Assembly (NCBI RefSeq): GCF_023072615.1
Contig: NZ_JAKNRW010000001.1
Coordinates: 186,001 to 250,000, forward strand
Direction of reading: 5' to 3'
From: Pseudomonas violetae
GTDB lineage: Bacteria > Pseudomonadota > Gammaproteobacteria > Pseudomonadales > Pseudomonadaceae
DNA: 64,000 nucleotides
The stretch's first letter is position 1. Every line of letters starts with the position of its first letter. Below are positions 43,042-51,835 of the stretch, piece by piece. The notes under the pieces are model-generated. The model saw only the letters and a list, made by a program, of their open reading frames with translations. It had not been told where the DNA came from and did no database searches. A program made the translations under genes and the position numbers.

Positions 43042-43141
43042 TCGGAAATGGACTGACGATGGGAGTTGAGGAGGTCAGCCCTCACTTCGGTATGGACCAT
43101 GACGGCTTTTGAATTGCAAGGCTGACGCCAGAGTTGTGGTG

Positions 43142-43180
43142 AACGCCTCGATGGAAAACACTACGGTTTTCCGAGGCGTT
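43142..43180. terminator. Bidirectional hairpin terminator
   Basis: AACGCCTCG-AT-GGAAAAC pairs with GTTTTCC-GAGGCGTT around loop ACTACG: about 16 base pairs with a 2-base bulge. It lies between convergent genes 42559 and 43192. Confidence 0.85.
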
Positions 43181-43191
43181 TGTGATTTGAT

Positions 43192-43806
43192 CTAGCGGCC
43201 CATCCAGTAAGCAGCTGTTGCAATAAACACCACGGAAACGTCGTACGTCACATAGCCCCCTCTCAGTGTTTTGTAAACATTGCAGCGCATCTGCCCGTCC
43301 CCCAAAGGAGGAGTTACCAAGATTTTTCTGCTTCTATTCTGGTTCAGGTCCAACGGCGCAGAAGCCAACTCTCCCGTCTGAATCCCGGAAATAATAATTC
43401 CTTTTGACGGCGCTCCAGATAACCTTTGCCTTGTCAGTTGTTCCAAGCCTCTGAGTCCTTGGGCAATCAGACGCACGCACTGGTCATCCAACTCCATAGC
43501 CAGGTTCTTGCCACTTTCCTTGGGGGGCCACCGCAAAAATGCCCCCTTCCGAATCGAAACGGGCTCCTCTAACAGATTTCTACTGGCTTGCTTATATCCA
43601 TGCGCATCCCCAGAGAATGAATAGGCTACGTTCTTGTGAAAAATCGGCCCCAAAAAACTTGATTTAATTTTGGAGAGGTACTCTTTTACATATGCCTCTG
43701 TGTACCATCTGGCTTCACTCATTACTCTGTTTTTGTCCGCCGCCGCGTAGGCGCCATTGAGCACAGCACAAGAAAAAACGACTACGGCAAGCACTCTTAA
43801 CTTCAT
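43192..43806 (-). CDS. Secreted protein, unknown
   Basis: 204 residues. Signal peptide MKLRVLAVVVFSCAVLNGAYAA. The mature part contains EARWYTEAYVKEYLSKIKSS, LDDQCVRLIAQGLRGLEQLT and RCNVYKTLRGGYVTYDVSVV, with two cysteines that may pair. Low-GC codons in places (AAAAATCGG etc.) compared with its neighbours. Similar in style to the next secreted gene, 43895, on the same strand 88 bases away; they may be one unit. No family recognised. Confidence 0.65.
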   Translation of the reverse strand: MKLRVLAVVVFSCAVLNGAYAAADKNRVMSEARWYTEAYVKEYLSKIKSSFLGPIFHKNVAYSFSGDAHGYKQASRNLLEEPVSIRKGAFLRWPPKESGKNLAMELDDQCVRLIAQGLRGLEQLTRQRLSGAPSKGIIISGIQTGELASAPLDLNQNRSRKILVTPPLGDGQMRCNVYKTLRGGYVTYDVSVVFIATAAYWMGR

Positions 43807-43894
43807 CTGAGATCCTTTCCAATTTCGGTTGTCCTAACAAACGCCGAACCTCGCCATCTTCTGCCGAGTAACTCAGCATTTAGACCTATCAAGG

Positions 43895-44800
43895 CTAGGC
43901 TTCCGGTAGATAGGTGCACCAAAGCTTTTTGTCCTCGGGGTTCCTACCTGGCCTCCAATAGACTTCACCACTAAGCTCGTTTGGCACCTTGTACACAATT
44001 TTTGTAGTTAGCTTGATCAGAGGATTGAGTGACCGTAAACGTATGCCATAGCCTTCACTCATGACGGTTTCAGTAGTATCGAATGTGTAGTCTTTTCCGT
44101 TTTTCGAGATAAAAAGGCTTCCTGCGAGTGGTAGCCGGCCCTCGTTGTCAGTATTCTTAAAAGTCGCATTCACCGTCAGGAAACGGGCGTCAGGATCTGC
44201 CTTCACCGTTGTGAACTGGTTCCCGGTATTTATAGATTTGCTGAGGGTGCAATCGTTGATTGTCACATCGAAATACCCAACTTGGGCACTCATGCTTTCC
44301 CGCTTTTCTTGAAGCCCTTTGAGGTAGTCTGTTGCATACACATTGTAGGCATTGGTGGCCGTGCTACCAATGGCGCCTACGCGACAGATGAGGATGTCGA
44401 AGCCATCCTTATCAAGCTTGTGTCCCTCAAGAGCCTCACCCACTGCAACATCGGCTTCATCAAAGTCATGATCCATCAGGCGGCTCATGGCTTGCTGCTT
44501 CCGATACTCCTTGAGCTTCATCACGTCATTATTAAATTCTTTGCCCTTGCGCTGCGCGTAGAAGCGTTTGAGGAGCGTGTCCTGACCACGAGCGAACCCA
44601 AGCGTCTCGGCAGTCATCAGGACCTTCTGGATGGAGAAGAGGAACTCGCTTTGTTCCGCGGACAGGTTAGATCCGTCGAGTTGCAGGTTTTCACAGTCTG
44701 GTAGCGCCGAACTCTTGGTGTCCTTCTTCGCGGCTGCAGAAACAAAGGAGGGTGTTGCGAGACATAACATCAGGACCAAGGCGAGACGGCTGGTAGACAT
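43895..44800 (-). CDS. Secreted protein, unknown
   Basis: 301 residues from ATG 44800. Signal peptide STSRLALVLMLCLATPSFVS. The mature N-terminal half is helical (LSAEQSEFLFSIQKVLMTAE, FNNDVMKLKEYRKQQAMSRL); the C-terminal half is beta-rich (YFDVTINDCTLSKSINTG, DARFLTVNATFKNTDNEGRL), recalling DUF4352-like or telluroprotein-like immunoglobulin folds. Cysteines are spread over the length. No family is certain. Confidence 0.65.
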   Translation of the reverse strand: MSTSRLALVLMLCLATPSFVSAAAKKDTKSSALPDCENLQLDGSNLSAEQSEFLFSIQKVLMTAETLGFARGQDTLLKRFYAQRKGKEFNNDVMKLKEYRKQQAMSRLMDHDFDEADVAVGEALEGHKLDKDGFDILICRVGAIGSTATNAYNVYATDYLKGLQEKRESMSAQVGYFDVTINDCTLSKSINTGNQFTTVKADPDARFLTVNATFKNTDNEGRLPLAGSLFISKNGKDYTFDTTETVMSEGYGIRLRSLNPLIKLTTKIVYKVPNELSGEVYWRPGRNPEDKKLWCTYLPEA

Positions 44801-44881
44801 ATGAATACTCTTTCCATAGATCGTTTGAAGGGGATCTAGCCGTAGAGACCCGAAACTCAAGCGCAAGGCCTGGGGCCGGTA

Positions 44882-45166
44882 CTAAATCTCAGCTTCTTCC
44901 CGGCGACGGTACATCGTGCGTGTTCCCTGCTTTCTTGCGTACTCAAGCGAAAAGTACTCAAGATTCTTCGCAACGTGTTTGCCGAATAAATTGCCATTTC
45001 CACCTTCGCCGCCTAGTTGGTCCCATAGCTCTTCGCCCACCAGCTTGCGCACATGGGTTTCCTCGCCGAAAGGCAGGCGGCGAGCGTTCATCCGCAGGGC
45101 TGCCTCCACAAGGAACCACACGTTGTAGTGAGGCTCGCTTGGGTTGGGTACGTGGCGATTGTCCAT
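44882..45166 (-). CDS. Small hypothetical protein
   Basis: 94 residues. Contains HYNVWFLVEAALRMNARRLP and GGNGNLFGKHVAKNLEYFSL, ending RRREEAEI. Hydrophilic, helical, no signal peptide. The stop is 82 bases upstream of the 43895 start, so it may be cotranscribed. No recognised family. Confidence 0.55.
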   Translation of the reverse strand: MDNRHVPNPSEPHYNVWFLVEAALRMNARRLPFGEETHVRKLVGEELWDQLGGEGGNGNLFGKHVAKNLEYFSLEYARKQGTRTMYRRREEAEI

Positions 45167-45500
45167 TTAGTAAGTCTCTGAGAGTGGCAGGATTCCGTAT
45201 ACTGGCCATTTAGCCCTGCTAAGTAAATCGCGTCGTTAGCAGAGGAGCCTGAGGTTGATGGCGCCATGGGATTGGAAACGTCGCAGAGTTACCGCAGAGG
45301 CTATCGGGTCGGTCGATGTAAAACAGTGCTCTAGATAGCTCCCAGGCCGGAAGGTAGTCGCATTGGATACTCCAGTTAAGTTGCTACTGTACGAGACGTC
45401 GCTCGTGCCTGAGTTCTGAGACTGGGTTTCAGGAGCTCAATGCCTAACTTGTTGGTTCGGGGTCAAAATGAATCAGCACGGTCCATCAAGGGAGTGTGGT
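45167..45500. other. Divergent intergenic region
   Basis: About 330 bases between 45166 (minus) and 45501 (plus). It should hold promoters for both directions. Small frames here show no support. Nothing else is seen. Confidence 0.4.
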
Positions 45501-46319
45501 GTGAAAAGATTTTTCATGGTTGGCCTAGCCGCGCATTTAGGCCTTTTAAGTGGTTGCACAGGCATTCAGACAACGAGCCCTGGCGTCGTGGGCGTCGACC
45601 GAACCCAGTACATGTGGAACGGGTATTCGCAGAACGACGTTAACCGTTCATTCGCCCTCACCTACCGTGACGGTGTGAAGAGGGCTGAAGCCGCAGGATT
45701 GCTTATAACGGACACAACGTTGGGCAGGCACGTCCAAAGCGTCACAGTAAGACTGGTAATGCAGACTCATGTATTTCGACCTGATGCTGAGCAGTGGCCG
45801 TGGTTCGTAAACGTCATACAGTCCGATGAGGTTAACGCGTTCTGCGGACCGGGAGGCAAGATTGTGGTCTACAGCGGGCTCATAGATAAGCTCAAGCTTA
45901 CCGACGACGAGTTGGCTATTGTCCTAGCGCACGAAGTGGCACACGCACTTCGGGAGCATGGCCGCGAACAGGCATCGTCCAGAGCGGTATTCGAGCTTGC
46001 GGGTGGTGTTGGCGCGAACGTGTTGGGTGCCGGCACCCTCGGGAAATCAGTGATCACCAAGGCGCTCAATACCGGGGTGGGTCTACCGTTCAGCAGAACG
46101 GATGAAGAGGAAGCGGACCTCATCGGGCTGGAATTGGCAGCTCGAGCAGGGTTTGACCCGCGCGCGGCATTGACCCTCTGGAAGAAGATGAGCGCTGTGA
46201 ATAAGGGCCCGTCGAGGCCATCCTTTCTGAGCACTCACCCTAGTGATGCTGACCGCATGACGATGCTTGCAGCCGCTATGTCGAAAGTGATGCCCCTGTA
46301 TGTTGCAGCGAAACACTAA
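45501..46319 (+). CDS. M48-family metalloprotease lipoprotein
   Basis: 272 residues from GTG 45501 (AGGGAG six bases upstream). The lipobox LGLLSGC puts the lipid on Cys19. The zinc site is IVLAHEVAHALREHGREQ, with His144 and His148 and the third ligand expected in DEEEADLIGLELAARAG. Overall it resembles YcaL/LoiP-type outer-membrane-associated Zn proteases that help in assembly or quality control of envelope proteins. GFDPRAALTLWKKMSA and FLSTHPSDADRM are family-typical. Followed by a clear terminator. Confidence 0.9.
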   Translation: MKRFFMVGLAAHLGLLSGCTGIQTTSPGVVGVDRTQYMWNGYSQNDVNRSFALTYRDGVKRAEAAGLLITDTTLGRHVQSVTVRLVMQTHVFRPDAEQWPWFVNVIQSDEVNAFCGPGGKIVVYSGLIDKLKLTDDELAIVLAHEVAHALREHGREQASSRAVFELAGGVGANVLGAGTLGKSVITKALNTGVGLPFSRTDEEEADLIGLELAARAGFDPRAALTLWKKMSAVNKGPSRPSFLSTHPSDADRMTMLAAAMSKVMPLYVAAKH

Positions 46320-46342
46320 GTCGCGTTCGATAGCGATTAGAG

Positions 46343-46366
46343 TCCCGGCCCAGTGCCGGGATTTTC
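46343..46366 (+). terminator. Rho-independent terminator after M48 gene
   Basis: TCCCGGC, loop CCAGT, GCCGGGA then TTTTCGTTT: seven-base-pair GC stem and T-rich tail. Confidence 0.82.
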
Positions 46367-46487
46367 GTTTATTAGCCGGCACCCGCATCCGCATCGCCGA
46401 TTAGCGAAGCGCCCCTGCGGCCGGCTATGCGGTGCTTAAATTCCGAACCACCATTTTGGATGGAGTCGATACGAAATCCGGTGGAGA

Positions 46488-47291
46488 ATGCCAAGGCTAG
46501 GCATCCTGCCTAGTCGCCGGGAAGGCGTGAATCTGAGTAGGTTATGGAGCGCGATGCGAGCCTTTTTAAAAAACCTCAGTCAGGGTACGGAAGCTGACGA
46601 TTCGACGGTAAACGTTAAGCGCACGACGCTCATCACCGTCGGCCTTATCGTCGTTGTTGTGATGGCATCCATGTGTGTTCTAGCGTTCTACGCTTCCTTC
46701 AAGGCCCTTAGTGCCGCGAGTGCCATCGACGATGCGTGGCAAACACAGCGAGTTCGGATTCTCGATATTGAGGCCCGCTCTGTTCAGGCGAGCACTGACT
46801 CAAACGATGTGAAGGTTAACCAATCCAACATTCAGAAAGAATTGGTTGAAACGAATAACCGGCTTTCCTGGCTGCAGCAGACTGTTCAGCAGTCGGTTTC
46901 GTACCGGTCTACCAAAGACGCTATGGATGCCGACCGAGCCGCGGTGCTGGCCAAAGCTGATGCCGAAAAGGCCGATGCTCAGAAGCTGATGGTAGCCGCG
47001 GAACAGAAAGGAGTAGAGAACTTCGACCGCCTTTTGCTCGCCAGGCTGCAGGAGCGTTGGGTGCGCCCAGAAGGTGCAGCAGCAGGAAGTACGGTTGACC
47101 TGGTTGTGCATTTCGCACCAGACGGTACGATTACCAATGCCATGGTCCCGAGACCGAGTGGAGTGAAGGAGGTTGACGATTCCGTGATTAAGGCAGCAGC
47201 TGACCTCGCGAAGATTCCAGAAATGACTACGGTCAACCGTGGTATCTATATGAAGTATCTTCAGCAGCGTGAAGTGAAATTTTTAATGTGA
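46488..47291 (+). CDS. Membrane protein with TolA/TonB-like C-terminal domain (copy 1)
   Basis: 267 residues. One membrane helix (TLITVGLIVVVVMASMCVLA at about 47-66), then a coiled coil (residues 90-175), then a TolA/TonB C-terminal-type domain: LLARLQERWVRPEGAAAGST, VVHFAPDGTITNAMVPRPSG and VDDSVIKAAADLAKIPEM. The layout of short cytoplasmic tail, helix, long helical periplasmic spacer and terminal domain is that of TolA. Several starts are possible (46488, 46527 GTG, 46554). A hairpin at 47329-47359 separates it from the convergent nuclease gene. A second copy lies at 48227. Confidence 0.78.
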   Translation: MPRLGILPSRREGVNLSRLWSAMRAFLKNLSQGTEADDSTVNVKRTTLITVGLIVVVVMASMCVLAFYASFKALSAASAIDDAWQTQRVRILDIEARSVQASTDSNDVKVNQSNIQKELVETNNRLSWLQQTVQQSVSYRSTKDAMDADRAAVLAKADAEKADAQKLMVAAEQKGVENFDRLLLARLQERWVRPEGAAAGSTVDLVVHFAPDGTITNAMVPRPSGVKEVDDSVIKAAADLAKIPEMTTVNRGIYMKYLQQREVKFLM

Positions 47292-47328
47292 TTCGGCTTA
47301 TGGGCTGGTCACCTAGAGATCACGATAA

Positions 47329-47359
47329 GGTGGCCCCTGGCGCAATGCTCAGGGGCACC
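47329..47359. terminator. Hairpin between convergent genes
   Basis: GGTGGCCCCTG and CAGGGGCACC form a 7-10 bp stem around a 10-base loop. It lies between the TolA-like gene and the ERCC4 nuclease stop. No T run, so it is a weak terminator call. Confidence 0.6.
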
Positions 47360-47361
47360 AG

Positions 47362-48063
47362 TCACACGAGCGGCTGAGCAGCAGGTGGGTCGGCTAGCAA
47401 TGTTAATTGGTCAGCGATCCGCTCGCCTTCCGGGATCTGATAGTGCCATCCATCATAGAGAGCCTGCGCCTTCTTCGGGCCGATCCCCTTAACGGCTAGC
47501 AAGTCTTCGACGCTGGCGTTAACCACTGCGTAGACCGAGCGAAAATGCTCAAGCAATTTCCTCGCTGCGACGGGGCCACACCCATCAAAACCCTCGACAC
47601 TGAACACAGCTTGACCTGTGCCGGCGGGTACCTTCCCTTTCCGCATGGGTGGTATATAGCCTAAGCCCTTTGTTTCATGGGACAACATACGAAAAATTAT
47701 CCCAGCGGCTCGCTTCGGCGTTTTGTACCAGAGCACCGTTTGCCCCATCACGACGGCGAGATAGCTTAAGGCGCCGTCCAGCGCGTCAGGATGGATTTTC
47801 GATCGAACCGCGAAAATGTCTCCCTCGATTAGCCAGATATTTCGCTTGAAGCTGAGCGCCATCTTGTTGGTTTGGTTGATAAATCTTCCATCGACTATGC
47901 TTTGTACCAAATCCACCGCTGTCTTCCTCTCCAGACATAAATCTGCAGAGAGTACATAATCTCCGACCTCCAGATTGGCCATCTCAACCTCGGCACCTAA
48001 CTCACGTAGTGCTTCGGGAATTCCTGACGGCGCCTCGCGCGCGTCCACATATATTTTGACCAT
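47362..48063 (-). CDS. ERCC4/XPF-type structure-specific nuclease
   Basis: 233 residues from ATG 48063. The ERCC4 nuclease motif GDx(n)ERKxxxD is intact: NLEVGDYVLSADLCLERKTA with Asp35, Glu45-Arg46-Lys47 and Asp51 after. KIYVDAREAPSGIPEALREL is the typical first strand. Residues 160-215 are a helix-hairpin-helix pair (SVEGFDGCGPVAARKLLEHF, VEDLLAVKGIGPKKAQALYD). The arrangement is that of archaeal Hef/XPF nucleases, which cut forked or branched DNA. It may act in recombination or replication of the element. Bacterial versions are mostly in phages and plasmids. Confidence 0.88.
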   Translation of the reverse strand: MVKIYVDAREAPSGIPEALRELGAEVEMANLEVGDYVLSADLCLERKTAVDLVQSIVDGRFINQTNKMALSFKRNIWLIEGDIFAVRSKIHPDALDGALSYLAVVMGQTVLWYKTPKRAAGIIFRMLSHETKGLGYIPPMRKGKVPAGTGQAVFSVEGFDGCGPVAARKLLEHFRSVYAVVNASVEDLLAVKGIGPKKAQALYDGWHYQIPEGERIADQLTLLADPPAAQPLV

Positions 48064-48226
48064 TCTGTTTTCCTGGTCCGGTGAGTGTTCAGATAAATAT
48101 AACGATCGGAGCGGCTTCCGCAACGTACATCCCGCGCTGTCACGGGGAACATTTCGAACCCCCGTTTTGGCTTTGAGATTCGATAGAAGCCGTTACCCTA
48201 TGCTCACAACCTGAGAGGTACGTGGT

Positions 48227-49186
48227 GTGAGTGAAAAGAATCTAGCGCTGTTGGGGTCCGCCGTTGGCTTGGTACTCATTTCTATGTCAGCGGTATCCCT
48301 GATCATGGTTGCATCCGTCCGCACGGATATGAGTTCGTATGCCAAGACGTCGACCCAGCAGGCGGAACTGATCCAGGCCCAAGACCAACAAGTTAAGCAG
48401 CTCCAGGCGATAGTTGCACAGTTGAAGGAGAATCAACTGGCGATGCTGCCTTTGCTCAGTGGTACCCCCCTTACTGAGGAAATTGCCGACGGCTCCCCCC
48501 CGGTGAACCCTCAGGAAGGCGCCGGCACGACACTTGATCCTGTTGTAACCGAACCCGCGGCGACACCTGAGAAACATCCACCAGTGGCGGCGAACACGCA
48601 GGCTGATATGCCCCGTGGGAGCCTGGGAAGCACTGCTCCGGTAAAATCACTCCTTCAAATGGGCCCTGCAGCGCCCGTGCCTGTTGGCGTAAGGGTGTTC
48701 CCAGCTGGTGGCAACAGTTTTGTCGCCCCTGTACCAGAAGCGGCGGAGAGCGGCGCACCGCAGGCCAACATTGCAGCGCAGGGCGACACTATCCTCGCTG
48801 CACTTCAAACTCCCGTCACGGGGCTGAAGTCTCACCCGGTCCTTGAGCAAATCAAACAACCAGCATTAGTTGAGTCGCCCTCATCCAAGCCTCTGGAAAA
48901 CGTGGATGGAATTCTGGTCCAGCACATTGTGGCGAACTGGAAACGCCCCCCGAGCGCGCGTAGCGGCATGGCAGTAGAAATCGTTATCAAAATGTCTAGA
49001 GACGGGGCCGTGCGCTCAGCTCAAGTCGTGTCATCGAGCGGTGATAAGGGTTTTGATAGATCTGCAACCACCGCAATAAAAGCGGTGAAGCCGATCAGAG
49101 AGATGTCTCGGGTGTCTGATGAGGCCTACAATCGACTTTATCGGGAGCGCAGAGTGAAGTTCAGCCCCGAGGATCTTGCGGGATAA
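48227..49186 (+). CDS. Membrane protein with TolA/TonB-like C-terminal domain (copy 2)
   Basis: 319 residues from GTG 48227. Membrane helix (GLVLISMSAVSLIMVASVRT at about 14-33), coiled coil (QAQDQQVKQLQAIVAQLKEN), a long Pro/Ala-rich spacer (residues 80-215), then the terminal domain: ILVQHIVANWKRPPSARSGM, EIVIKMSRDGAVRSAQVVSS and GFDRSATTAIKAVKPIREM. Same layout as the 46488 protein but with a Pro-rich rather than helical spacer. No TolQR or ExbBD partners are nearby. A terminator follows. Confidence 0.78.
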   Translation: MSEKNLALLGSAVGLVLISMSAVSLIMVASVRTDMSSYAKTSTQQAELIQAQDQQVKQLQAIVAQLKENQLAMLPLLSGTPLTEEIADGSPPVNPQEGAGTTLDPVVTEPAATPEKHPPVAANTQADMPRGSLGSTAPVKSLLQMGPAAPVPVGVRVFPAGGNSFVAPVPEAAESGAPQANIAAQGDTILAALQTPVTGLKSHPVLEQIKQPALVESPSSKPLENVDGILVQHIVANWKRPPSARSGMAVEIVIKMSRDGAVRSAQVVSSSGDKGFDRSATTAIKAVKPIREMSRVSDEAYNRLYRERRVKFSPEDLAG

Positions 49187-49193
49187 TCAAACC

Positions 49194-49218
49194 AGCCGGC
49201 CCATCAGCCGGCTTTTTT
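49194..49218 (+). terminator. Rho-independent terminator
   Basis: AGCCGGC, loop CCATCA, GCCGGCT with six T. Directly after the second TolA-like gene. Confidence 0.9.
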
Positions 49219-49473
49219 GTGCGCGTCACCACCTCGGATGCGGTGTTCGTTTAGAGGCCTGTAGAAAGCCTTTTCCCTACGCGGGCGGTCACCAATCCAG
49301 CATTCAGAGCGTCCCGAGACGGGCCCCAGGGGCGCGACTGCAGTCACTTCCTTCTTTGGTCTGCCTATCGGGTTCGTCTGCTAGATGAACATGTGCGCGT
49401 TACACTGCACCTCCTGGTTGCTAATGTGCAAACGCACCTGTGCCTTCATGTTTTGAGCCGTCGAGGAATCCCC

Positions 49474-49716
49474 ATGGCAGTTACCTTCTACGAGTGTCGA
49501 ATGGCTTGTGCCTCGAATCGCGGACTGGTTGAGAACTATAACGGCCTGCGAAATAGCGCTGCAGGCACCGAGTTCCTGCGCCTCTTGAGCACTCGATCGA
49601 CGGTTCAAGTGGATATGAAGAGACTATCCAGCGGCGCGTTGAAGACGAGTCGGGGGGGTATTGTTCATTTTGCCCATGACATCTGGAAACGAATGCCACT
49701 GGAAGCGCGCCAATGA
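49474..49716 (+). CDS. Small protein coupled to recombinase
   Basis: 80 residues from ATG 49474, with GAGGA upstream. Contains ACASNRGLVENYNGLRNSAA, FLRLLSTRSTVQVDMKRLSS and FAHDIWKRMPLEARQ. Its stop overlaps the recombinase start by four bases (ATGA), so translation is coupled. It might be a directionality factor or accessory protein, which is only a guess from position. Confidence 0.55.
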   Translation: MAVTFYECRMACASNRGLVENYNGLRNSAAGTEFLRLLSTRSTVQVDMKRLSSGALKTSRGGIVHFAHDIWKRMPLEARQ

Positions 49717-50855
49717 CTGAGAATCGCATCCTGCGCACAACGCTGATTACTGAGCCTACCCGTGAGTCATTGATTGCTGCGGCTAACAGCGCCGCTGCGT
49801 ACCAGGCCGCGGCGGTGTCGGGGAACACAGCTGCCGCCTACACGTCAGCTGTACGGCATTTTCAGTACGACTGGGGTAAGGTTTTGCCGACTACAAGCGA
49901 CGTGGTATGCGATTACCTCGCTGCCTATGCAAAAAAACTTTCGGTCAGAACTCTGGAAGTTCGTCTCGCGGGAATCTCGGCTTGGCACAAGCATCATGAG
50001 TTTACCGACCCTACGAAGGCCCATGAGGTAAAGCTGACGATGAAGGGCATCCGAAAGCTTCACATGAAGCCCCCCAAGAAGGCGCGTCCCCTCTCCCTTG
50101 ATCTGGTCCGCAAGATCGTAGCGAGCCTCGATGCACAAATTGTCAGCGCTGTGCACGGGATGCAACAGTCTGCCTCCTCCCAGGGTGGCCCCGTATCCGA
50201 TCTTGCCGGCCGCAAAAAGCTGCGCAAACAGCTATTGAGGGCTCTTCGAGACAAGGCATTGGTGCTGCTGGGCTTCTGGCGAGCGTTCCGTAGCGATGAA
50301 CTGTCGCGCCTAACCGTTGAAAATACTCACGCGATCAAGGGCGAACAAATAGAAATCTATCTGCCGTTCTCAAAAACAGATCGAAGCGCTAGTGGTCAGA
50401 CCTACAGAATGGAAGCGTTGCGCGAGTTGTGCCCGGTATCTGCGTATGTTGATTGGATCGAATCGGCCGGCATCACCCAGGGACCGGTGTTCCGTAAGAT
50501 CCACCATTGGGGTGATTTGGACGAACTCGGCATTGCCTCCAAGAGTATCGGGCCACTGCTGACTGAAATGTGCGTCAATGCGGGGCTTTCGGCCGCCAGT
50601 ATTTCTACCCATTCCATGCGGCATGGGTTTGCGAACTGGGCTGTTGACGAAGGGTGGGATCTTGACTCCCTGATGAAATTTGTCGGTTGGAAAAGCCATA
50701 AAAACGCGTCCGGCTATGTGCGAGCGAAGTTTGACTTCGGCGCACTTAGTCTCGCTCAGAAAGGGCAGAGCACCCGAATCCATCGCAGTGAGGCTGAGGC
50801 CCTAGGAATTGGTCAGACTTTCATGGGCATCCCAGAGAACATTGATGAGTCTTAG
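49713..50855 (+). CDS. Tyrosine site-specific recombinase (XerC/D-like)
   Basis: 380 residues. Core-binding domain at residues 30-120 (SGNTAAAYTSAVRHFQYDWG). Catalytic residues: Arg193 in FWRAFRSDELSRL, Lys221 in PFSKTDRSASGQ, His300 and Arg303 in STHSMRHGFANW, His319 in VGWKSHKNASGY and Tyr325. The typical insert DLAGRKKLRKQLLRALRDKA matches a group often found in Pseudomonas and plasmids. It overlaps the small protein before it. It differs from the recombinase at 27403. An attachment site could not be located. Confidence 0.92.
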   Translation: MTENRILRTTLITEPTRESLIAAANSAAAYQAAAVSGNTAAAYTSAVRHFQYDWGKVLPTTSDVVCDYLAAYAKKLSVRTLEVRLAGISAWHKHHEFTDPTKAHEVKLTMKGIRKLHMKPPKKARPLSLDLVRKIVASLDAQIVSAVHGMQQSASSQGGPVSDLAGRKKLRKQLLRALRDKALVLLGFWRAFRSDELSRLTVENTHAIKGEQIEIYLPFSKTDRSASGQTYRMEALRELCPVSAYVDWIESAGITQGPVFRKIHHWGDLDELGIASKSIGPLLTEMCVNAGLSAASISTHSMRHGFANWAVDEGWDLDSLMKFVGWKSHKNASGYVRAKFDFGALSLAQKGQSTRIHRSEAEALGIGQTFMGIPENIDES

Positions 50856-50857
50856 GC

Positions 50858-51568
50858 TCATCTCATCGCGGCTTCTGCTTGCTCATCGAATTCCAGAAGC
50901 CGCATCACTGCCACCGCATCAGCCGTACTGTTGATGCGTCCGTAGTCCGGCACATTGCCATCACCCCGTAGCAGTGTCAGTGCAGGCTGGCCAGAGGCGC
51001 CGTAGCGCGCTCTAAGGGCCTCAATGGCTGGCCCCCTACCCTTCACATGAATCAACCGATATCCAGCCAGCTTGGGGTTAATTGAGGGGCTCAGCACACC
51101 CAATGCCATTGCCCTGTTACAAAGTTCGCACTCAACGTCTCCCCAAAAGATCAAAGCCTTCTGCGTTGCAGCTTCGGCCGCGCCTAGAAATGCCTGCGCC
51201 TGGTCCGCCGAGGTGGCCCTCGTCCAGAGCTCGCCGCCGGCATCTTGGGGCGCCTGCTCGTGCAGTAGTGGCATGAGTGGGTCGGAGTGCCCGCTGAATC
51301 CGCCACCGAGGCAGCTAACCCCGTAGACAACCATGAAGATCCCAGCCACCGCCTGAGGCTTCTGAATTCGGCTTGCGCCTATACCACTCAGCAGCAAAAA
51401 ACCTGAAGCAGCAGCACACAGCCCAATGGCTATCAGTCCTGCCGGGGCCCACGATATTGCTGGCAGCGCAACGAGGATCAGCGCGGTGAAGACGCCGGCC
51501 ACCCCAAGCGCAGACCGGGCTGGTGGATTTTTTAACAGGATTTCACCAGGTCTCAACCGTGAGCTCAT
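50858..51568 (-). CDS. Membrane protein with thioredoxin-like CxxC domain
   Basis: 236 residues from ATG 51568. Residues 15-85 hold three hydrophobic segments (ALGVAGVFTALILVALPAIS, GLIAIGLCAAASGFLLLSGI, AVAGIFMVVYGVSCLGGGFS). Residues 110-236 are thioredoxin-like, with KALIFWGDVECELCNRAMAL carrying the CxxC motif and GASGQPALTLLRGDGNVPDY the cis-Pro loop. The likely role is periplasmic disulfide reduction or isomerisation, in the style of DsbD-gamma fusions. It overlaps the small gene upstream by four bases and faces the recombinase with a two-base gap. Confidence 0.78.
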   Translation of the reverse strand: MSSRLRPGEILLKNPPARSALGVAGVFTALILVALPAISWAPAGLIAIGLCAAASGFLLLSGIGASRIQKPQAVAGIFMVVYGVSCLGGGFSGHSDPLMPLLHEQAPQDAGGELWTRATSADQAQAFLGAAEAATQKALIFWGDVECELCNRAMALGVLSPSINPKLAGYRLIHVKGRGPAIEALRARYGASGQPALTLLRGDGNVPDYGRINSTADAVAVMRLLEFDEQAEAAMR

Positions 51569-51795
51569 TTTCCCCCGCTCGCCCTGGCAGCCATTAGAGA
51601 AGTGAAATGATCTACCAGCTCCTGGTCGGCTTCGGCCCACTTTAATGCGTCAACCATGTTATTGAATGCGCGATCGGCACCTTTAGTCTTACTCACCAGT
51701 ACCTCGCTTTTTTCAACCGAAAGGACCCAATGCGTGCCGCTTTCACGGATAAGTGTGCCTGCGGAGATGGTTCCGCACTTCGAAGCGATGAGCAT
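51565..51795 (-). CDS. Small hypothetical protein
   Basis: 76 residues from ATG 51795. Contains CGTISAGTLIRESGTHWVLS and FNNMVDALKWAEADQELVDH. Cytoplasmic. Overlaps the thioredoxin-like gene start by four bases (ATGA), so the two are coupled. No recognised family. Confidence 0.6.
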   Translation of the reverse strand: MLIASKCGTISAGTLIRESGTHWVLSVEKSEVLVSKTKGADRAFNNMVDALKWAEADQELVDHFTSLMAARASGGK

Positions 51796-51835
51796 GGTGT
51801 TCTCCAGTATTCCCAGCCTTGGCTGGGGAATGAAA

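Noticed and set aside
49176..49388. 70-residue plus-strand frame after the second TolA-like gene
   Set aside because: It covers the terminator at 49194-49218 and shows random composition.
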